Origin: Clostridium sp. Marseille-Q2269 | Lineage (GTDB): Bacteria; Bacillota; Clostridia; Clostridiales; Clostridiaceae | Assembly (NCBI RefSeq): GCF_943736985.1 | Contig: NZ_CALSFS010000001.1 | Coordinates: 372,001-436,000 of the forward strand | Length of the DNA stretch: 64,000 nt | Direction: 5' to 3' | Part shown: positions 47,410-56,284 of the stretch, one piece after another | Layout: each line of letters opens with the position of its first letter | How positions within the stretch are numbered: position 1 is the stretch's first letter | Translations under genes and position numbers: made by a program | Notes under the pieces: generated by a model | Database searches by the model: none | Seen by the model: only the letters and a program-made list of their open reading frames with translations | What the model was told of the DNA's origin: nothing

Positions 47410-47637
47410 ATGTAACCCCTCTTTTCTAACTATATTTTAAAATTTATTAATATTGTTATAATTTATTAATTAATTTTATTATAGCATCAAATTATATAAT
47501 TATTAATTAAAACCTTATAGATTATTGCATTGATTACTGATATATGTAATTATATAATTAATAATCATATATAGTTTAAAATAATATAACCTATTATATT
47601 AAAAGTTAATATATAAAACAGAAATGAGGTTTTATCA

Positions 47638-47961
47638 TTGATAAAAATAGAAGATATTTTATCTGAAAACTTTTCAGCATATCCAAAGGAAGCACAAATT
47701 TATATGAAAAATTACTCTGAAACACTTAAAAATCATATAAAAATAGAACTAGTAAATGATAAAGCTGATAAAATGCTTAAAGATATAGATAAAAGCAAAG
47801 ATTATTTTATACATCAATTAACTGAGATTTTGGGAAATGGCTGGAAAGGTTATAATAGCATGTCTACTAAATCTTTATTAAATATATATTTAAATGTTAA
47901 AACAGAGGAAGATTTTATAAATTTAATAGAACGGGTTTCTAACGAAATGTCACCTTTATAA
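47638..47961 (+). CDS. Hypothetical protein, unknown function
   Basis: This 107-residue soluble, mostly helical protein is not recognised. It is acidic and lysine-rich, without cysteine, signal peptide or membrane span. It carries a GNGWKGYNSMS segment near residue 66. Translation probably starts at a TTG (47638), seven bases after GAGGT, since no better ATG lies nearby. A hairpin follows. The rare start codon suggests low expression. Confidence 0.6.
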   Translation: MIKIEDILSENFSAYPKEAQIYMKNYSETLKNHIKIELVNDKADKMLKDIDKSKDYFIHQLTEILGNGWKGYNSMSTKSLLNIYLNVKTEEDFINLIERVSNEMSPL

Positions 47962-48015
47962 ATCCACTTAATTACTCTTAATAGTATTATTTAAGATTCA
48001 TAAATTAATCACACA

Positions 48016-48064
48016 AAAGATGTAGATAAGTTTATTCTTATGCAAGTCTACCTACATTTTCTTA
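48016..48064 (+). terminator. Terminator after the hypothetical gene
   Basis: GATGTAG pairs with CTACATT, with an inner ATAAG/CTTAT stem and a following TTTT run, 55 bases beyond the stop. Confidence 0.6.
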
Positions 48065-48115
48065 TTAACATAGCTATTTTATATAATTTAATATTTTCAA
48101 TAATGAAAATAAGTT

Positions 48116-48155
48116 GTGATTCATGTTGAGAATTTTTATTCTCAACATGAATCAC
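48116..48155 (-). terminator. Long perfect hairpin downstream of lipA
   Basis: An 18-bp perfect stem (GTGATTCATGTTGAGAAT and its complement) has a four-base loop. On the minus strand it is followed by AACTTATTTT and lies about 70 bases past the lipA stop. Confidence 0.7.
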
Positions 48156-48226
48156 TACCAAAATTAAAGTACTCCTTAATCTTTTCAATTGTGAATTATA
48201 AATTTTTCTTATGAGAAAAATTGGTT

Positions 48227-49075
48227 TTATTTTAAAGCTTCTGCTGCATTGTAAGAACTTCTGACTAATGGTGATGAAGCAATATATTTAAATCCCATGT
48301 CAAGTCCTATCTTTTTATATTTATCAAATATATGTGGGTGTACATATTCTACAAGTTCAACATGTTCTTTAGAAGGTTGCAGATATTGACCTATAGTGAC
48401 TATATCACACTGATATTCTCTTAAATCTTTTAGCAACCTTACAACTTCTTCTTCTTTTTCTCCAAGACCTACCATAAATCCTGATTTACTAAGTATACTT
48501 TTATCTATTTCTTTTACTTTCCTTAAAAGTTTTAAAGAACGAGTGTATATAGCTTGCGGTCTTACTTTTTTATACAATCCGTTTATGGTCTCTATATTAT
48601 GATTCAATATTTCTGGTTTCTCATCTAAAATAACCTTTAATGCATCCCAATTACCTTTTAAATCTGGAATAAGTACCTCAATGGTTGTATTTGGTGTCAA
48701 ATTTCTAATTTGTCTTATTACTTCTGCAAATTGACTTGCACCCCCATCTTCCAAATCATCTCTGGTAACAGAAGTTATAACTGCATGCTTTAATCCTAAT
48801 TCCTTTACAGCTTGTGCTACATGTAGTGGTTCTTCTTTATCTATACACTGCGGGCTACCTGTTTTTACATTGCAAAATTTACAATTTCTTGTACACACAC
48901 TACCTAATATCATAAAAGTTGCAGTTCCTTTATTATAACACTCTAATCTATTAGGACAATTACCTTCATCACAAACTGTATTTAATTCTAATGATCTTTT
49001 AATTGCATTAATTTTCTTTGTGCTGTCACTAAATTCAAGCTTTACTTTTAACCATTCCGGTTTTCTTTTATACAT
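48227..49075 (-). CDS. lipA: Lipoyl synthase
   Basis: This 282-residue radical SAM enzyme inserts two sulfur atoms into octanoyl groups on lipoyl domains. The auxiliary cluster cysteines are in CDEGNCPNRLEC (about 34-45). The radical SAM motif is CTRNCKFC (about 60-67). The C-terminal RSSY motif follows SSPLV. I start at the ATG at 49075 after GGGGTGG. The three-residue longer GTG option overlaps that site. It follows lplA by 47 bases, forming a lipoate operon. No lipoylated substrate genes (gcvH, pyruvate dehydrogenase) lie in the window. Confidence 0.96.
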   Translation of the reverse strand: MYKRKPEWLKVKLEFSDSTKKINAIKRSLELNTVCDEGNCPNRLECYNKGTATFMILGSVCTRNCKFCNVKTGSPQCIDKEEPLHVAQAVKELGLKHAVITSVTRDDLEDGGASQFAEVIRQIRNLTPNTTIEVLIPDLKGNWDALKVILDEKPEILNHNIETINGLYKKVRPQAIYTRSLKLLRKVKEIDKSILSKSGFMVGLGEKEEEVVRLLKDLREYQCDIVTIGQYLQPSKEHVELVEYVHPHIFDKYKKIGLDMGFKYIASSPLVRSSYNAAEALK

Positions 49076-49122
49076 ACTTTCCACCCCAAAATCAATTATT
49101 TTTTTAACTCTATAAATGCATC

Positions 49123-50100
49123 CTAAAACATGAGTTCTAAGATTTCTTCATTTTTTACACCATCTATATATTGATTAATATTAATAGTATCTATTACTTG
49201 TTTTACATGTGTTTCTTCATGTTTTATTTCTTTAAATTTATATTCCAGTTTTTTTATATCTTTTTTAAAAAAGAAATCTCCATAAAACTTCATTTCCTTT
49301 ATATAACCATTTTCAACATTTAAATTAATTTGAATAGTATTTTCACCACATCTTCCTTCTTTTGAATAACTGTATTTAGGTGAGTTCCCTAAATTCCACT
49401 GCCAAGTTGAAAATCTTTTTTTTACTATTTCATCTATTTGTGCCAATTCATTTTGTGAAAACTCATATAATTTTGTTTCATTAAAGTACTTCATCACATA
49501 ATTTACCATATAATTTTTGAATTCTATAACATCCATATTATTTAAATATTCATTTATATTAATTACTCTAGCTTCCACAGATTTAACAGCTTTATCCTTA
49601 AACTTCAATGGGTTTACTGTAAGGGCTTTAAATAGTTCCCCCATAGAAGTTGAAAAAAGCAATGTTCCATGATGTAAAACCTTATCTTTATAATAATATT
49701 GGGCATTACCTGAAATCTTTTTTCCTTCTATAATTAAATCATTTTTACCTGAAAACTCAACTTTCACTCCTAAAGAATTTAGTGCTCCTATTATGGGCTT
49801 TGTAAACTTTCTAAAGTTTTCCTCCACATTCTCTGAAGCTTTTCTTATAAATGTAAAATTTATATTACCTAAGTCATTAAAAACAGTTCCACCACCTGTA
49901 AGTCTTCTCACTATTTTCATACCTTTTTCTTTTACATAATCCCAATTTACTTCTGCCATAATATTTTGATTTCTACCTACTAATATGCAGGGCTCGTTTC
50001 TCCATACCATAAAGCATTCATGGTTAATATTTTCTAATACATATTGCTCTGCAGCATGATTAAAATAAGGATTAGTATTGTTATGATTAATAAATATCAT
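49123..50100 (-). CDS. lplA: Lipoate-protein ligase A
   Basis: This 325-residue enzyme attaches free lipoate (or octanoate) to lipoyl domains using ATP. The active-site segment RRLTGGGTVFNDLGNINFTF lies near residue 70, and GKKISGNAQYY with the catalytic lysine region near 128. A C-terminal accessory domain of about 80 residues is present, as in the two-domain form. The start is the ATG at 50100 after AGGAGGTT. It precedes lipA on the same strand, so scavenged and de novo routes are coexpressed. If LipB is absent from the genome, LplA may supply octanoylated substrate to LipA. Confidence 0.94.
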   Translation of the reverse strand: MIFINHNNTNPYFNHAAEQYVLENINHECFMVWRNEPCILVGRNQNIMAEVNWDYVKEKGMKIVRRLTGGGTVFNDLGNINFTFIRKASENVEENFRKFTKPIIGALNSLGVKVEFSGKNDLIIEGKKISGNAQYYYKDKVLHHGTLLFSTSMGELFKALTVNPLKFKDKAVKSVEARVININEYLNNMDVIEFKNYMVNYVMKYFNETKLYEFSQNELAQIDEIVKKRFSTWQWNLGNSPKYSYSKEGRCGENTIQINLNVENGYIKEMKFYGDFFFKKDIKKLEYKFKEIKHEETHVKQVIDTININQYIDGVKNEEILELMF

Positions 50101-50215
50101 AATTAACCTCCTAATAATTTTAAAAAAATACATATATTTCATACAAAGTTAATTATAACAAATATCATACTAGTTTTCTCTTTTTTCTAGTTTTTTATTT
50201 TAATATATAAAAATT

Positions 50216-50319
50216 AAAAGAGGCTGTGGCACTAAGAATAAATCCTACAATATATTTGTTAACTTTAAACTTGTAAAACAATATATTGTGGTTGAATTCT
50301 TTAATGAGACAGTCTCTTT
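50216..50319. repeat. Dispersed palindromic repeat, copy 3
   Basis: The ends GAGGCTGTGGCACTAAG and TTTAATGAGACAGTCTC, and an internal ACAATATATT pair around TTAACTTTAAACTTG, match copies at 36606 and 42973. One internal palindrome has lost a base. It lies between the FecCD-type ATPase stop and lplA. Confidence 0.8.
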
Positions 50320-50371
50320 ATGTTGAAATTTAAATCACAATTTTTATTACAGAAAAAAATATAACAATAGC

Positions 50372-51133
50372 TTAATAAATTATAAAAGATTTATTATTTT
50401 TCTTAATGATTTCACTTTCTACACCATAAACTTGTTTTATTGTTTTAGGTGTTATTACATCCTCTATTTTGCCTTTAGAAAATATACTGCCCTTACTAAG
50501 AATAATTCCATAATCAGCATAATTTAAGGCAAAATTCAAATCATGTAATACAGTAATAATAGTTTTTCCTTGTTGTCTTAATTTTTTTAAATATTCCATA
50601 ACTAATATTTGATGTTTTATATCTAAATTGGAAATGGGTTCATCTAATAATATTAAATTGGTATCTTGAGCAATTGCCCTAGCCAATATAAGCCTTTGCC
50701 GTTCTCCTCCGCTTATTTGTGTTATAGGTTTATCTTTAAGATGTAATACTTCCATCTTATCCATTACATTTAAAACTATATTCTTATCTTCTTTGCTTTC
50801 CCATTGAAAAGCTTTAAGCTTATGACTTCTTCCCATCATAACTAAATCATAGCAAGTAAACTCAAGTTCTATGGATATATCTTGTGGAACATAGCTAATT
50901 TTACTAGCTAATTGGTTTGCCTTTATATTTTTTAAATTCTCTTCCTCTAATTCTATATTTCCAATTGAAGGTGTTATATTTTTTATTATAGTTTTTAATA
51001 AAGTAGTTTTCCCGCTGCCATTAGGTCCTACAATTACATAAAACTGCCCTTTTTCAAATTCTATATTTAATTCTTTTAATATTTCATTATTTCCTTTTTT
51101 ATAAGAGACATTTTTAAAATTTAAAAAATTCAT
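50372..51133 (-). CDS. Iron-siderophore/cobalamin ABC transporter ATPase (FepC/BtuD type)
   Basis: This 253-residue ATPase has Walker A GPNGSGKTT (about 37-45), signature ISGGERQRLILARAIAQ, Walker B LILLDEPISNLD and H-loop LHDLN. It is the last gene of a three-gene operon, starting two bases after the permease stop with its AGAGGAT ribosome binding site inside the permease end. The longer frame to 51157 overlaps the permease gene and is less likely. The ligand may be a siderophore, heme or corrinoid. Confidence 0.92.
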   Translation of the reverse strand: MNFLNFKNVSYKKGNNEILKELNIEFEKGQFYVIVGPNGSGKTTLLKTIIKNITPSIGNIELEEENLKNIKANQLASKISYVPQDISIELEFTCYDLVMMGRSHKLKAFQWESKEDKNIVLNVMDKMEVLHLKDKPITQISGGERQRLILARAIAQDTNLILLDEPISNLDIKHQILVMEYLKKLRQQGKTIITVLHDLNFALNYADYGIILSKGSIFSKGKIEDVITPKTIKQVYGVESEIIKKNNKSFIIY

Positions 51134-51135
51134 TT

Positions 51136-52134
51136 TTATCCTCTTTTCTTTTTCCAAAGCAAATATATGAAGTAAGGTGCTCCAAAAAGACTAGTAACAG
51201 CACCCACTGGCAGTTCTGTAGGAGGCATCATGCCTCTTGCTAGGGCATCGCATACTATTAAAAATAAAGCTCCTAAAATAATTGAAAATGGTATTACTTC
51301 TCTATTATTAGCTCCCACTATAAGCCTTGCCATATGGGGAATAATTAATCCTACAAATCCTATTATTCCACTAACAGATACTATAGTTGCTACCATTATA
51401 GAACTTAAGAATATGATCTTCTTTTTAAAATTTTCACCCTCCACTCCTAATATATATGCACTTTCCTCTCCTGTTGCCATTATATTTAAGGATCTATGAT
51501 TATAATAAAATATAAAAGTTATTACTATAATTATTGGTGCTAAAAAACAAATTTGTTTATAAGAAGCATTTCCTAAACTTCCCATTGTCCAATAAATAAT
51601 ACTATCTATAGATTCTCTATGGAGTATCATTGACATGGAAATTAAAGAGGACATAAAAAAATTTAAAGCTATTCCTGATAATAATAATGTATTGGTTGGG
51701 ACTTTATTTCCCACTCTAGCTACATTGTAAACTATAAGAATGGTTATCATAGCACCTATAAATGCAAATATAGTTGTTATTAACACACCCTTTGACTCTA
51801 ATTTATAAACTATAGAAATAGTTGCTCCTAATGCCGCTCCTGATGATATTCCAAGAACATATGGGTCTGCCATAGGGTTCTTAAATATCCCTTGAAAAAC
51901 TGTTCCTGTAACAGATAATCCCATTCCAACTAAGGCTGCCAGTATTATTCGAGGCATTCTTATGTTCCATATTATTTTTCCAATGATATCATCGTTTATA
52001 TTATTTGTAAACCTGTTAAATATAGCTTCTAATACCTTAATAAAAGTAATATTTGCAGCTCCAATAGTAATGGAAATTATAGAAGCTACTATAGTTATTA
52101 ATATTAAAGCAATGAATACACTCTTTTTTTTCAT
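51136..52134 (-). CDS. FecCD-family ABC transporter permease
   Basis: This 332-residue membrane protein has nine to ten spans and family marks RMPRIILAALVGMGLSVTGTVFQGIFKNPMADP (abbreviated here by its ends, about residues 52-85), LGISSGAALGA and VSGIIGFVGLIIPHMARL. It forms the homodimeric channel of a siderophore- or cobalamin-type importer with the flanking binding protein and ATPase. Its spacing to the neighbours (21 and 2 bases) indicates one operon. Confidence 0.92.
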   Translation of the reverse strand: MKKKSVFIALILITIVASIISITIGAANITFIKVLEAIFNRFTNNINDDIIGKIIWNIRMPRIILAALVGMGLSVTGTVFQGIFKNPMADPYVLGISSGAALGATISIVYKLESKGVLITTIFAFIGAMITILIVYNVARVGNKVPTNTLLLSGIALNFFMSSLISMSMILHRESIDSIIYWTMGSLGNASYKQICFLAPIIIVITFIFYYNHRSLNIMATGEESAYILGVEGENFKKKIIFLSSIMVATIVSVSGIIGFVGLIIPHMARLIVGANNREVIPFSIILGALFLIVCDALARGMMPPTELPVGAVTSLFGAPYFIYLLWKKKRG

Positions 52135-52155
52135 TTGATGTCCCCTTGTTATTAA

Positions 52156-53070
52156 TTATTTAAATGCTTCAGGATGAATTATTTTAGCTAATGCTTCCAG
52201 TCCATCTGCCTGTCTTGGCCCTTGTCTTAATAGCATATTATCATCAATTTCATATATTTTATTATTCTTTGCTACAGAGAGTTCCTTATATTTATTAATA
52301 GATAAGAAATTCTTTTTAGTATTAAATTTATCAGACAATATTATCATTTCCGGTTTGTTTTCTACTATTTTTTCAAAAGAATAATTCCATCCCTTTGTAT
52401 CTTTTGCAATATTATATCCACCAGCTTTTACAATCATTTTGCCTATAAAAGTATCTCCTCCAGCAGTAAAATCTGATTTTCCAAAATCCACCACATAATA
52501 AACTTTAGGTTTATTTAATGATTTAACTCTTTTCTCAATATTATCAACTTTCTTTTTCATAGAATTAACTATATCTTGCCCTTTTTCAGTAACTCCTAAT
52601 ATAGCAGAAATACCCATTATGTTTTTATAAGCTCCATCTAAATCATCCTCACCATAAAGTACAGCTACTTTTATTCCTAAATCTTCAAGCTTTTTTATAT
52701 TATCCTTTGAAAAATGAGCTCCACCTATAACTAAATCTGGTTTTAATTCTGTTATTTTCTCTATGCTTGGATCTTTTACTCCACCAACTGATTTTATTTT
52801 ACTAACATCCTTTGGGTAATCATCATAGTCTGATCTCCCAACTAATACACTTTCTTTTTTTAAAGCATATATAGTTTCTGTTGCTCCAGGGGAAAGGCTA
52901 ACTATTCTTTTAGGTGACTTTTCAAAGATCAATTCTTTTCCGTAAGAATCTGTTATTTTTATATTCTTTTGTGTTTGTTTATTTGTATCCTTTTTTAAAT
53001 TACATGATACTAGTACAAAAGTTAACATAATACACATAATTAATAATATTTTTCTTTTAAAATTTTTCAT
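52156..53070 (-). CDS. Iron/cobalamin-type ABC binding lipoprotein (BtuF/FepB family)
   Basis: This 304-residue lipoprotein has lipobox LVSC (Cys23) and the class III binding fold. Marks are KRIVSLSPGATETIYALKKE near residue 55, LKPDLVIGG near 108 and a C-terminal QGPRQADGLEALAKIIHP segment. The operon contains no visible cobalamin riboswitch, which weighs slightly toward an iron-chelate ligand, but this is not decisive. It leads a three-gene operon. Confidence 0.9.
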   Translation of the reverse strand: MKNFKRKILLIMCIMLTFVLVSCNLKKDTNKQTQKNIKITDSYGKELIFEKSPKRIVSLSPGATETIYALKKESVLVGRSDYDDYPKDVSKIKSVGGVKDPSIEKITELKPDLVIGGAHFSKDNIKKLEDLGIKVAVLYGEDDLDGAYKNIMGISAILGVTEKGQDIVNSMKKKVDNIEKRVKSLNKPKVYYVVDFGKSDFTAGGDTFIGKMIVKAGGYNIAKDTKGWNYSFEKIVENKPEMIILSDKFNTKKNFLSINKYKELSVAKNNKIYEIDDNMLLRQGPRQADGLEALAKIIHPEAFK

Positions 53071-53276
53071 AATTTACATCCTTTCTATTGCATACTAACT
53101 AGTCAATTTTCAACTACGCATTAGATCTATTTTTTGTATTTATATGTAGCAAGACTTCAATATTATATTATTGAAATAATTTACCGTCAAGAATAGTAAT
53201 GGAATTTAGCTGTTTCTCATTTTTAATACACAAAATATTATAATAACATAAATAAAATGCTATAATGATATTGCTA

Positions 53277-53328
53277 TTATTGAATTAACTAAAATTATTA
53301 AATCTAATAATTTGGGTTAATTCAATAA
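53277..53328. repeat. Nested inverted repeat in the divergent region before the EamA gene
   Basis: The outer arms TTATTGAATTAAC and GTTAATTCAATAA pair perfectly (13 bp), and the inner AAATTATTA/TAATAATTT (9 bp) extends the stem. It lies 80 bases before the EamA start and about 200 before the binding lipoprotein. It could be an operator or a structured leader. The rest of the gap 53071-53408 shows nothing else. Confidence 0.6.
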
Positions 53329-53408
53329 ATCTAATCTATATATCCACTTAACTTTTAGATATTATAAGTACACAATATAAATATTTGACTATACTATGGG
53401 GTGATAAA

Positions 53409-54347
53409 ATGCTAAGAAAAACAGATGATAAAAAAATTGGATTTATATTAGTACTTTCAGCAGCTATATTCTGGGGATATGTAGGAGTTCCTACTAAAAA
53501 CCTAGCAGATTTAGGCTTTGATAATTATACTATTTCCTTTTTTAGAACAAGTCTACCAGCACTATTTTATTTAATATATACATTTAGAAAAGATCCTTAT
53601 TTATTCAAAGTAGATAAAAAAGGTATTTTATTTTTTATATTTTATGGCATAGTAGTTATAGCAGGTTGTCTTATTGCTTTTAATATAGCTATAAATTCAC
53701 TCTCCTTAGCCCTTGGTACTATGTTTTTATATACTTCTCAAATTGGGGTAGTAATCCTATCTTACTTTATGTTTAAAGAAAAATTTACATTACAAAAAGC
53801 ATTAGCTATTATATTTATATTAATAGGCTGTTTTATGATGTGCGAATTATATAAATTAGGTGATATTAACTTAAGCACCAAAGGTGTCTTTTGGGGACTT
53901 ATATCTGGATTTACCTTTGCACTTCAAATAATTTTAGCTAAAATAAGTAATAAAAAATATCACTATAATTCTCTATTAACTTATTCTTTTTTATTTGGAA
54001 CTATATTTTTATTTCCATTTATGGACATGAAAAATAATATACATATATTTAAAAATTCTAATAACTTATTTTTTATATTTCAAAATATATTTTGGGGAGT
54101 TGTAAGTACAATTATTGCTAATACTGCTTATGTAAAATCTGTACAATATATAGAAGCTAGTATAGCCAGTATGATATCTTCTTTTGAACTAATTATCTCT
54201 TCTTTTCTAGGATTTATAATATTTAAACAAAGATTAAATTATGTACAAATGATGGGAATGACATTAATACTTTTTTCTATAATGTTATTGGAACTGAAAA
54301 AATCAGATTTATTAAAATTATTTAAAAAGCCAAATAAAAACTTCTAA
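53409..54347 (+). CDS. EamA-family (DMT) transporter
   Basis: This 312-residue membrane protein has ten spans arranged as two EamA repeats (about 8-145 and 158-295). Relatives export amino acids or other metabolites. The GVPTKNLADLGFDNYTISFFR start of repeat 1 is family-typical. The start is the ATG at 53409 after GGGGTGATA. An eight-codon extension overlaps that site. It is monocistronic and ends in a long hairpin. The substrate is unknown. Confidence 0.9.
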   Translation: MLRKTDDKKIGFILVLSAAIFWGYVGVPTKNLADLGFDNYTISFFRTSLPALFYLIYTFRKDPYLFKVDKKGILFFIFYGIVVIAGCLIAFNIAINSLSLALGTMFLYTSQIGVVILSYFMFKEKFTLQKALAIIFILIGCFMMCELYKLGDINLSTKGVFWGLISGFTFALQIILAKISNKKYHYNSLLTYSFLFGTIFLFPFMDMKNNIHIFKNSNNLFFIFQNIFWGVVSTIIANTAYVKSVQYIEASIASMISSFELIISSFLGFIIFKQRLNYVQMMGMTLILFSIMLLELKKSDLLKLFKKPNKNF

Positions 54348-54360
54348 ATATATTAAATGA

Positions 54361-54442
54361 AAAATACTTTTGGTCAATAGATATTTATAAAAATAAAGTA
54401 GTTTAACTATTTTTTAATATCTATTTTCACAAAAGTATTTTT
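54361..54442 (+). terminator. Terminator after the EamA gene
   Basis: AAAATACTTTTG and CAAAAGTATTTTT form the base, with an inner AATAGATATT/AATATCTATT stem and an AT loop. A U-run follows. It may also end the convergent FAD oxidoreductase transcript. Confidence 0.8.
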
Positions 54443-54488
54443 ATTATAATTATAATATTAAAGATTTTATCATATTGTAATTTTATTA

Positions 54489-55712
54489 TTATTTATAGCT
54501 AAATTCCCCATTTTCTTTTATATGATAAAAATCTGCAAAACTTATATCAAATATATCTTTATTTATTTTTGATATATCTATTTTATTTTTTATAAGTTCT
54601 GTTAAAACTCCAGCATAAGCTATATCACCTTGAAGTATAGCTCCATATATTATTCCATCTTTGTGTATTATTTTTTTATACACTCCATTTTTATCTATTA
54701 TATCTACTTTATAACTTTCATCTTTAGGCTCTACTATTCCTAAAGATATAGTATATACACCTAAAAAGTTCATAGAATTTCTTGCTCCAAAATTATCCTC
54801 TAAAGCCATCTTTTGTCCTGCCATATTGGATGCAGCTGTTCTACCTTGTTTCATAGCTATTGGCCATATTGGCGCTCTAAAGGTTACATCTCCAGCCGCA
54901 TATATATCCTTACCTGTGGTTTCACAATTATCATTTATTACTATGCCTCTTTCTATCTTTATCCTGTCATCTTTTATAAAATCCACATTAGGTCTAACTC
55001 CTGCAGCTACAACTACAATATCGCACTCCACTACTTTTCCATTGTTTAATTTTATTCCACAAACATTACCCTTATTATCTAATAATGCTTCTTCTGCACC
55101 TACACTAGTTTTTATATTAACATTATGCTGTTTAAATAAATCTTCATAGGATTTTGAAGCTCTTTCATCTAATTGTAATGGAAGCATCCTATTTCCCATT
55201 TCTATAACAGTTACCTCTACATTGTTCTCTACTAATCCCATAGTGGCATCTATGCCCACAAGACCTGCCCCTATTACTGCTGCTTTTTTAATTTTTTTAG
55301 CTTCCTCTTTTATAACTATTGCATCATCTAAATTTCTTAGAGTATATACTCTTTTTGCCTCTCTTAAATTTTTAATTGGTGGTATAGATGCATATGACCC
55401 TGATGCTATAAGAAGTTTATCATATTTTTCTTCAATTCCACTTTCTACTTTTACTACCTTTTTGTCTATATCTATGTTTTGTACTTTATTACCTTTTATC
55501 CATTTCACATTATACTTCTCAAAAAAATCCTTTTCTACGAAAGATAATCTTTCTACATCTCTACTTCCACCTATAAAATGATGGAGTAAACATCTTGAAT
55601 ATACCTTATCATCTTTAGAAATAATAACTATTTCAGCATCTTTATCCAATGTTCTTAATGTTTTTACTGCTGAAATTCCCCCAGCACTGGAACCTATTAT
55701 CACATATTTCAT
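54489..55712 (-). CDS. NAD(P)/FAD-dependent oxidoreductase of the CODH operon
   Basis: This 407-residue flavoprotein belongs to the rubredoxin reductase/NirB-like pyridine nucleotide oxidoreductase class. FAD-binding IIGSSAGGISAVKTL is at residues 5-19. NAD(P)-binding AVIGAGLVGIDATMGL is near 145. The second FAD motif GKDIYAAGDVTF is near 270. It lies third in an operon after cooS and the CooF-like ferredoxin, a known CODH-CooF-FNOR arrangement. It probably passes electrons from CO via the ferredoxin to NAD(P)+. The start is the ATG at 55712 after AGGAGGTAA. Confidence 0.9.
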   Translation of the reverse strand: MKYVIIGSSAGGISAVKTLRTLDKDAEIVIISKDDKVYSRCLLHHFIGGSRDVERLSFVEKDFFEKYNVKWIKGNKVQNIDIDKKVVKVESGIEEKYDKLLIASGSYASIPPIKNLREAKRVYTLRNLDDAIVIKEEAKKIKKAAVIGAGLVGIDATMGLVENNVEVTVIEMGNRMLPLQLDERASKSYEDLFKQHNVNIKTSVGAEEALLDNKGNVCGIKLNNGKVVECDIVVVAAGVRPNVDFIKDDRIKIERGIVINDNCETTGKDIYAAGDVTFRAPIWPIAMKQGRTAASNMAGQKMALEDNFGARNSMNFLGVYTISLGIVEPKDESYKVDIIDKNGVYKKIIHKDGIIYGAILQGDIAYAGVLTELIKNKIDISKINKDIFDISFADFYHIKENGEFSYK

Positions 55713-55797
55713 GCTAATTACCTCCTGCATTTTAATATTCCTAATAATATTATAACACCTATATTATTAATCAAAAGTATTATATTAAAGCTAATAT

Positions 55798-56241
55798 TTA
55801 AATTTCTTCTACATAAATAGCTCCTGTAGGACAGTTTTCTACACATCTAGGTATCTCTCTTTCACTACATAAGTCGCATTTTATTATAACTTTACTATTT
55901 TTTTCATCTGATTTTAATACACCATAAGGACAATTCATTACACACATAAAACATGATGCACACTTATCCTCATTATAAGATACAATACCAGTTTTAGGAT
56001 TCTTAGTCATAGCTCCAGTTGTACAAGTATTTACGCATTCTGGATTGTCACAATGTCTACAAAATATAGGGGTTTTATTTCCTAGCATATCTAATTCTAT
56101 GTGATTTCTACTTTCATTAGCTTCATCTTCTAAATCTAATTCATATATGGATTTACCTTTTCCATTATGTTCTGCCATGCAAGCTAAAACACAGTTCATA
56201 CAGCCTTCACATAAATTCTTTTTTATCATAATCCTTCTCAT
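55798..56241 (-). CDS. cooF: CooF-like ferredoxin with four [4Fe-4S] motifs
   Basis: This 147-residue electron carrier has four cysteine groups: CEGCMNCVLAC, CRHCDNPECVNTC, CASCFMCVMNC and CDLC...CVENC. These fit four [4Fe-4S] clusters, as in CooF/HycB-type proteins. It would accept electrons from CODH and hand them to the adjacent FAD oxidoreductase. The start at MRRIMIKKN follows GGGGGTAAT. An ATG four codons later has a closer AGAAGG site. It lies 43 bases after cooS. Confidence 0.93.
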   Translation of the reverse strand: MRRIMIKKNLCEGCMNCVLACMAEHNGKGKSIYELDLEDEANESRNHIELDMLGNKTPIFCRHCDNPECVNTCTTGAMTKNPKTGIVSYNEDKCASCFMCVMNCPYGVLKSDEKNSKVIIKCDLCSEREIPRCVENCPTGAIYVEEI

Positions 56242-56284
56242 TAAAGATTACCCCCTTACCCTATTATAGGAATTAACCTAAAAT

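Noticed and set aside
53071-53276. Possible cobalamin riboswitch upstream of the FecBCD-type operon
   Set aside because: No B12-box or conserved core blocks were found. The leader is short and AT-rich.
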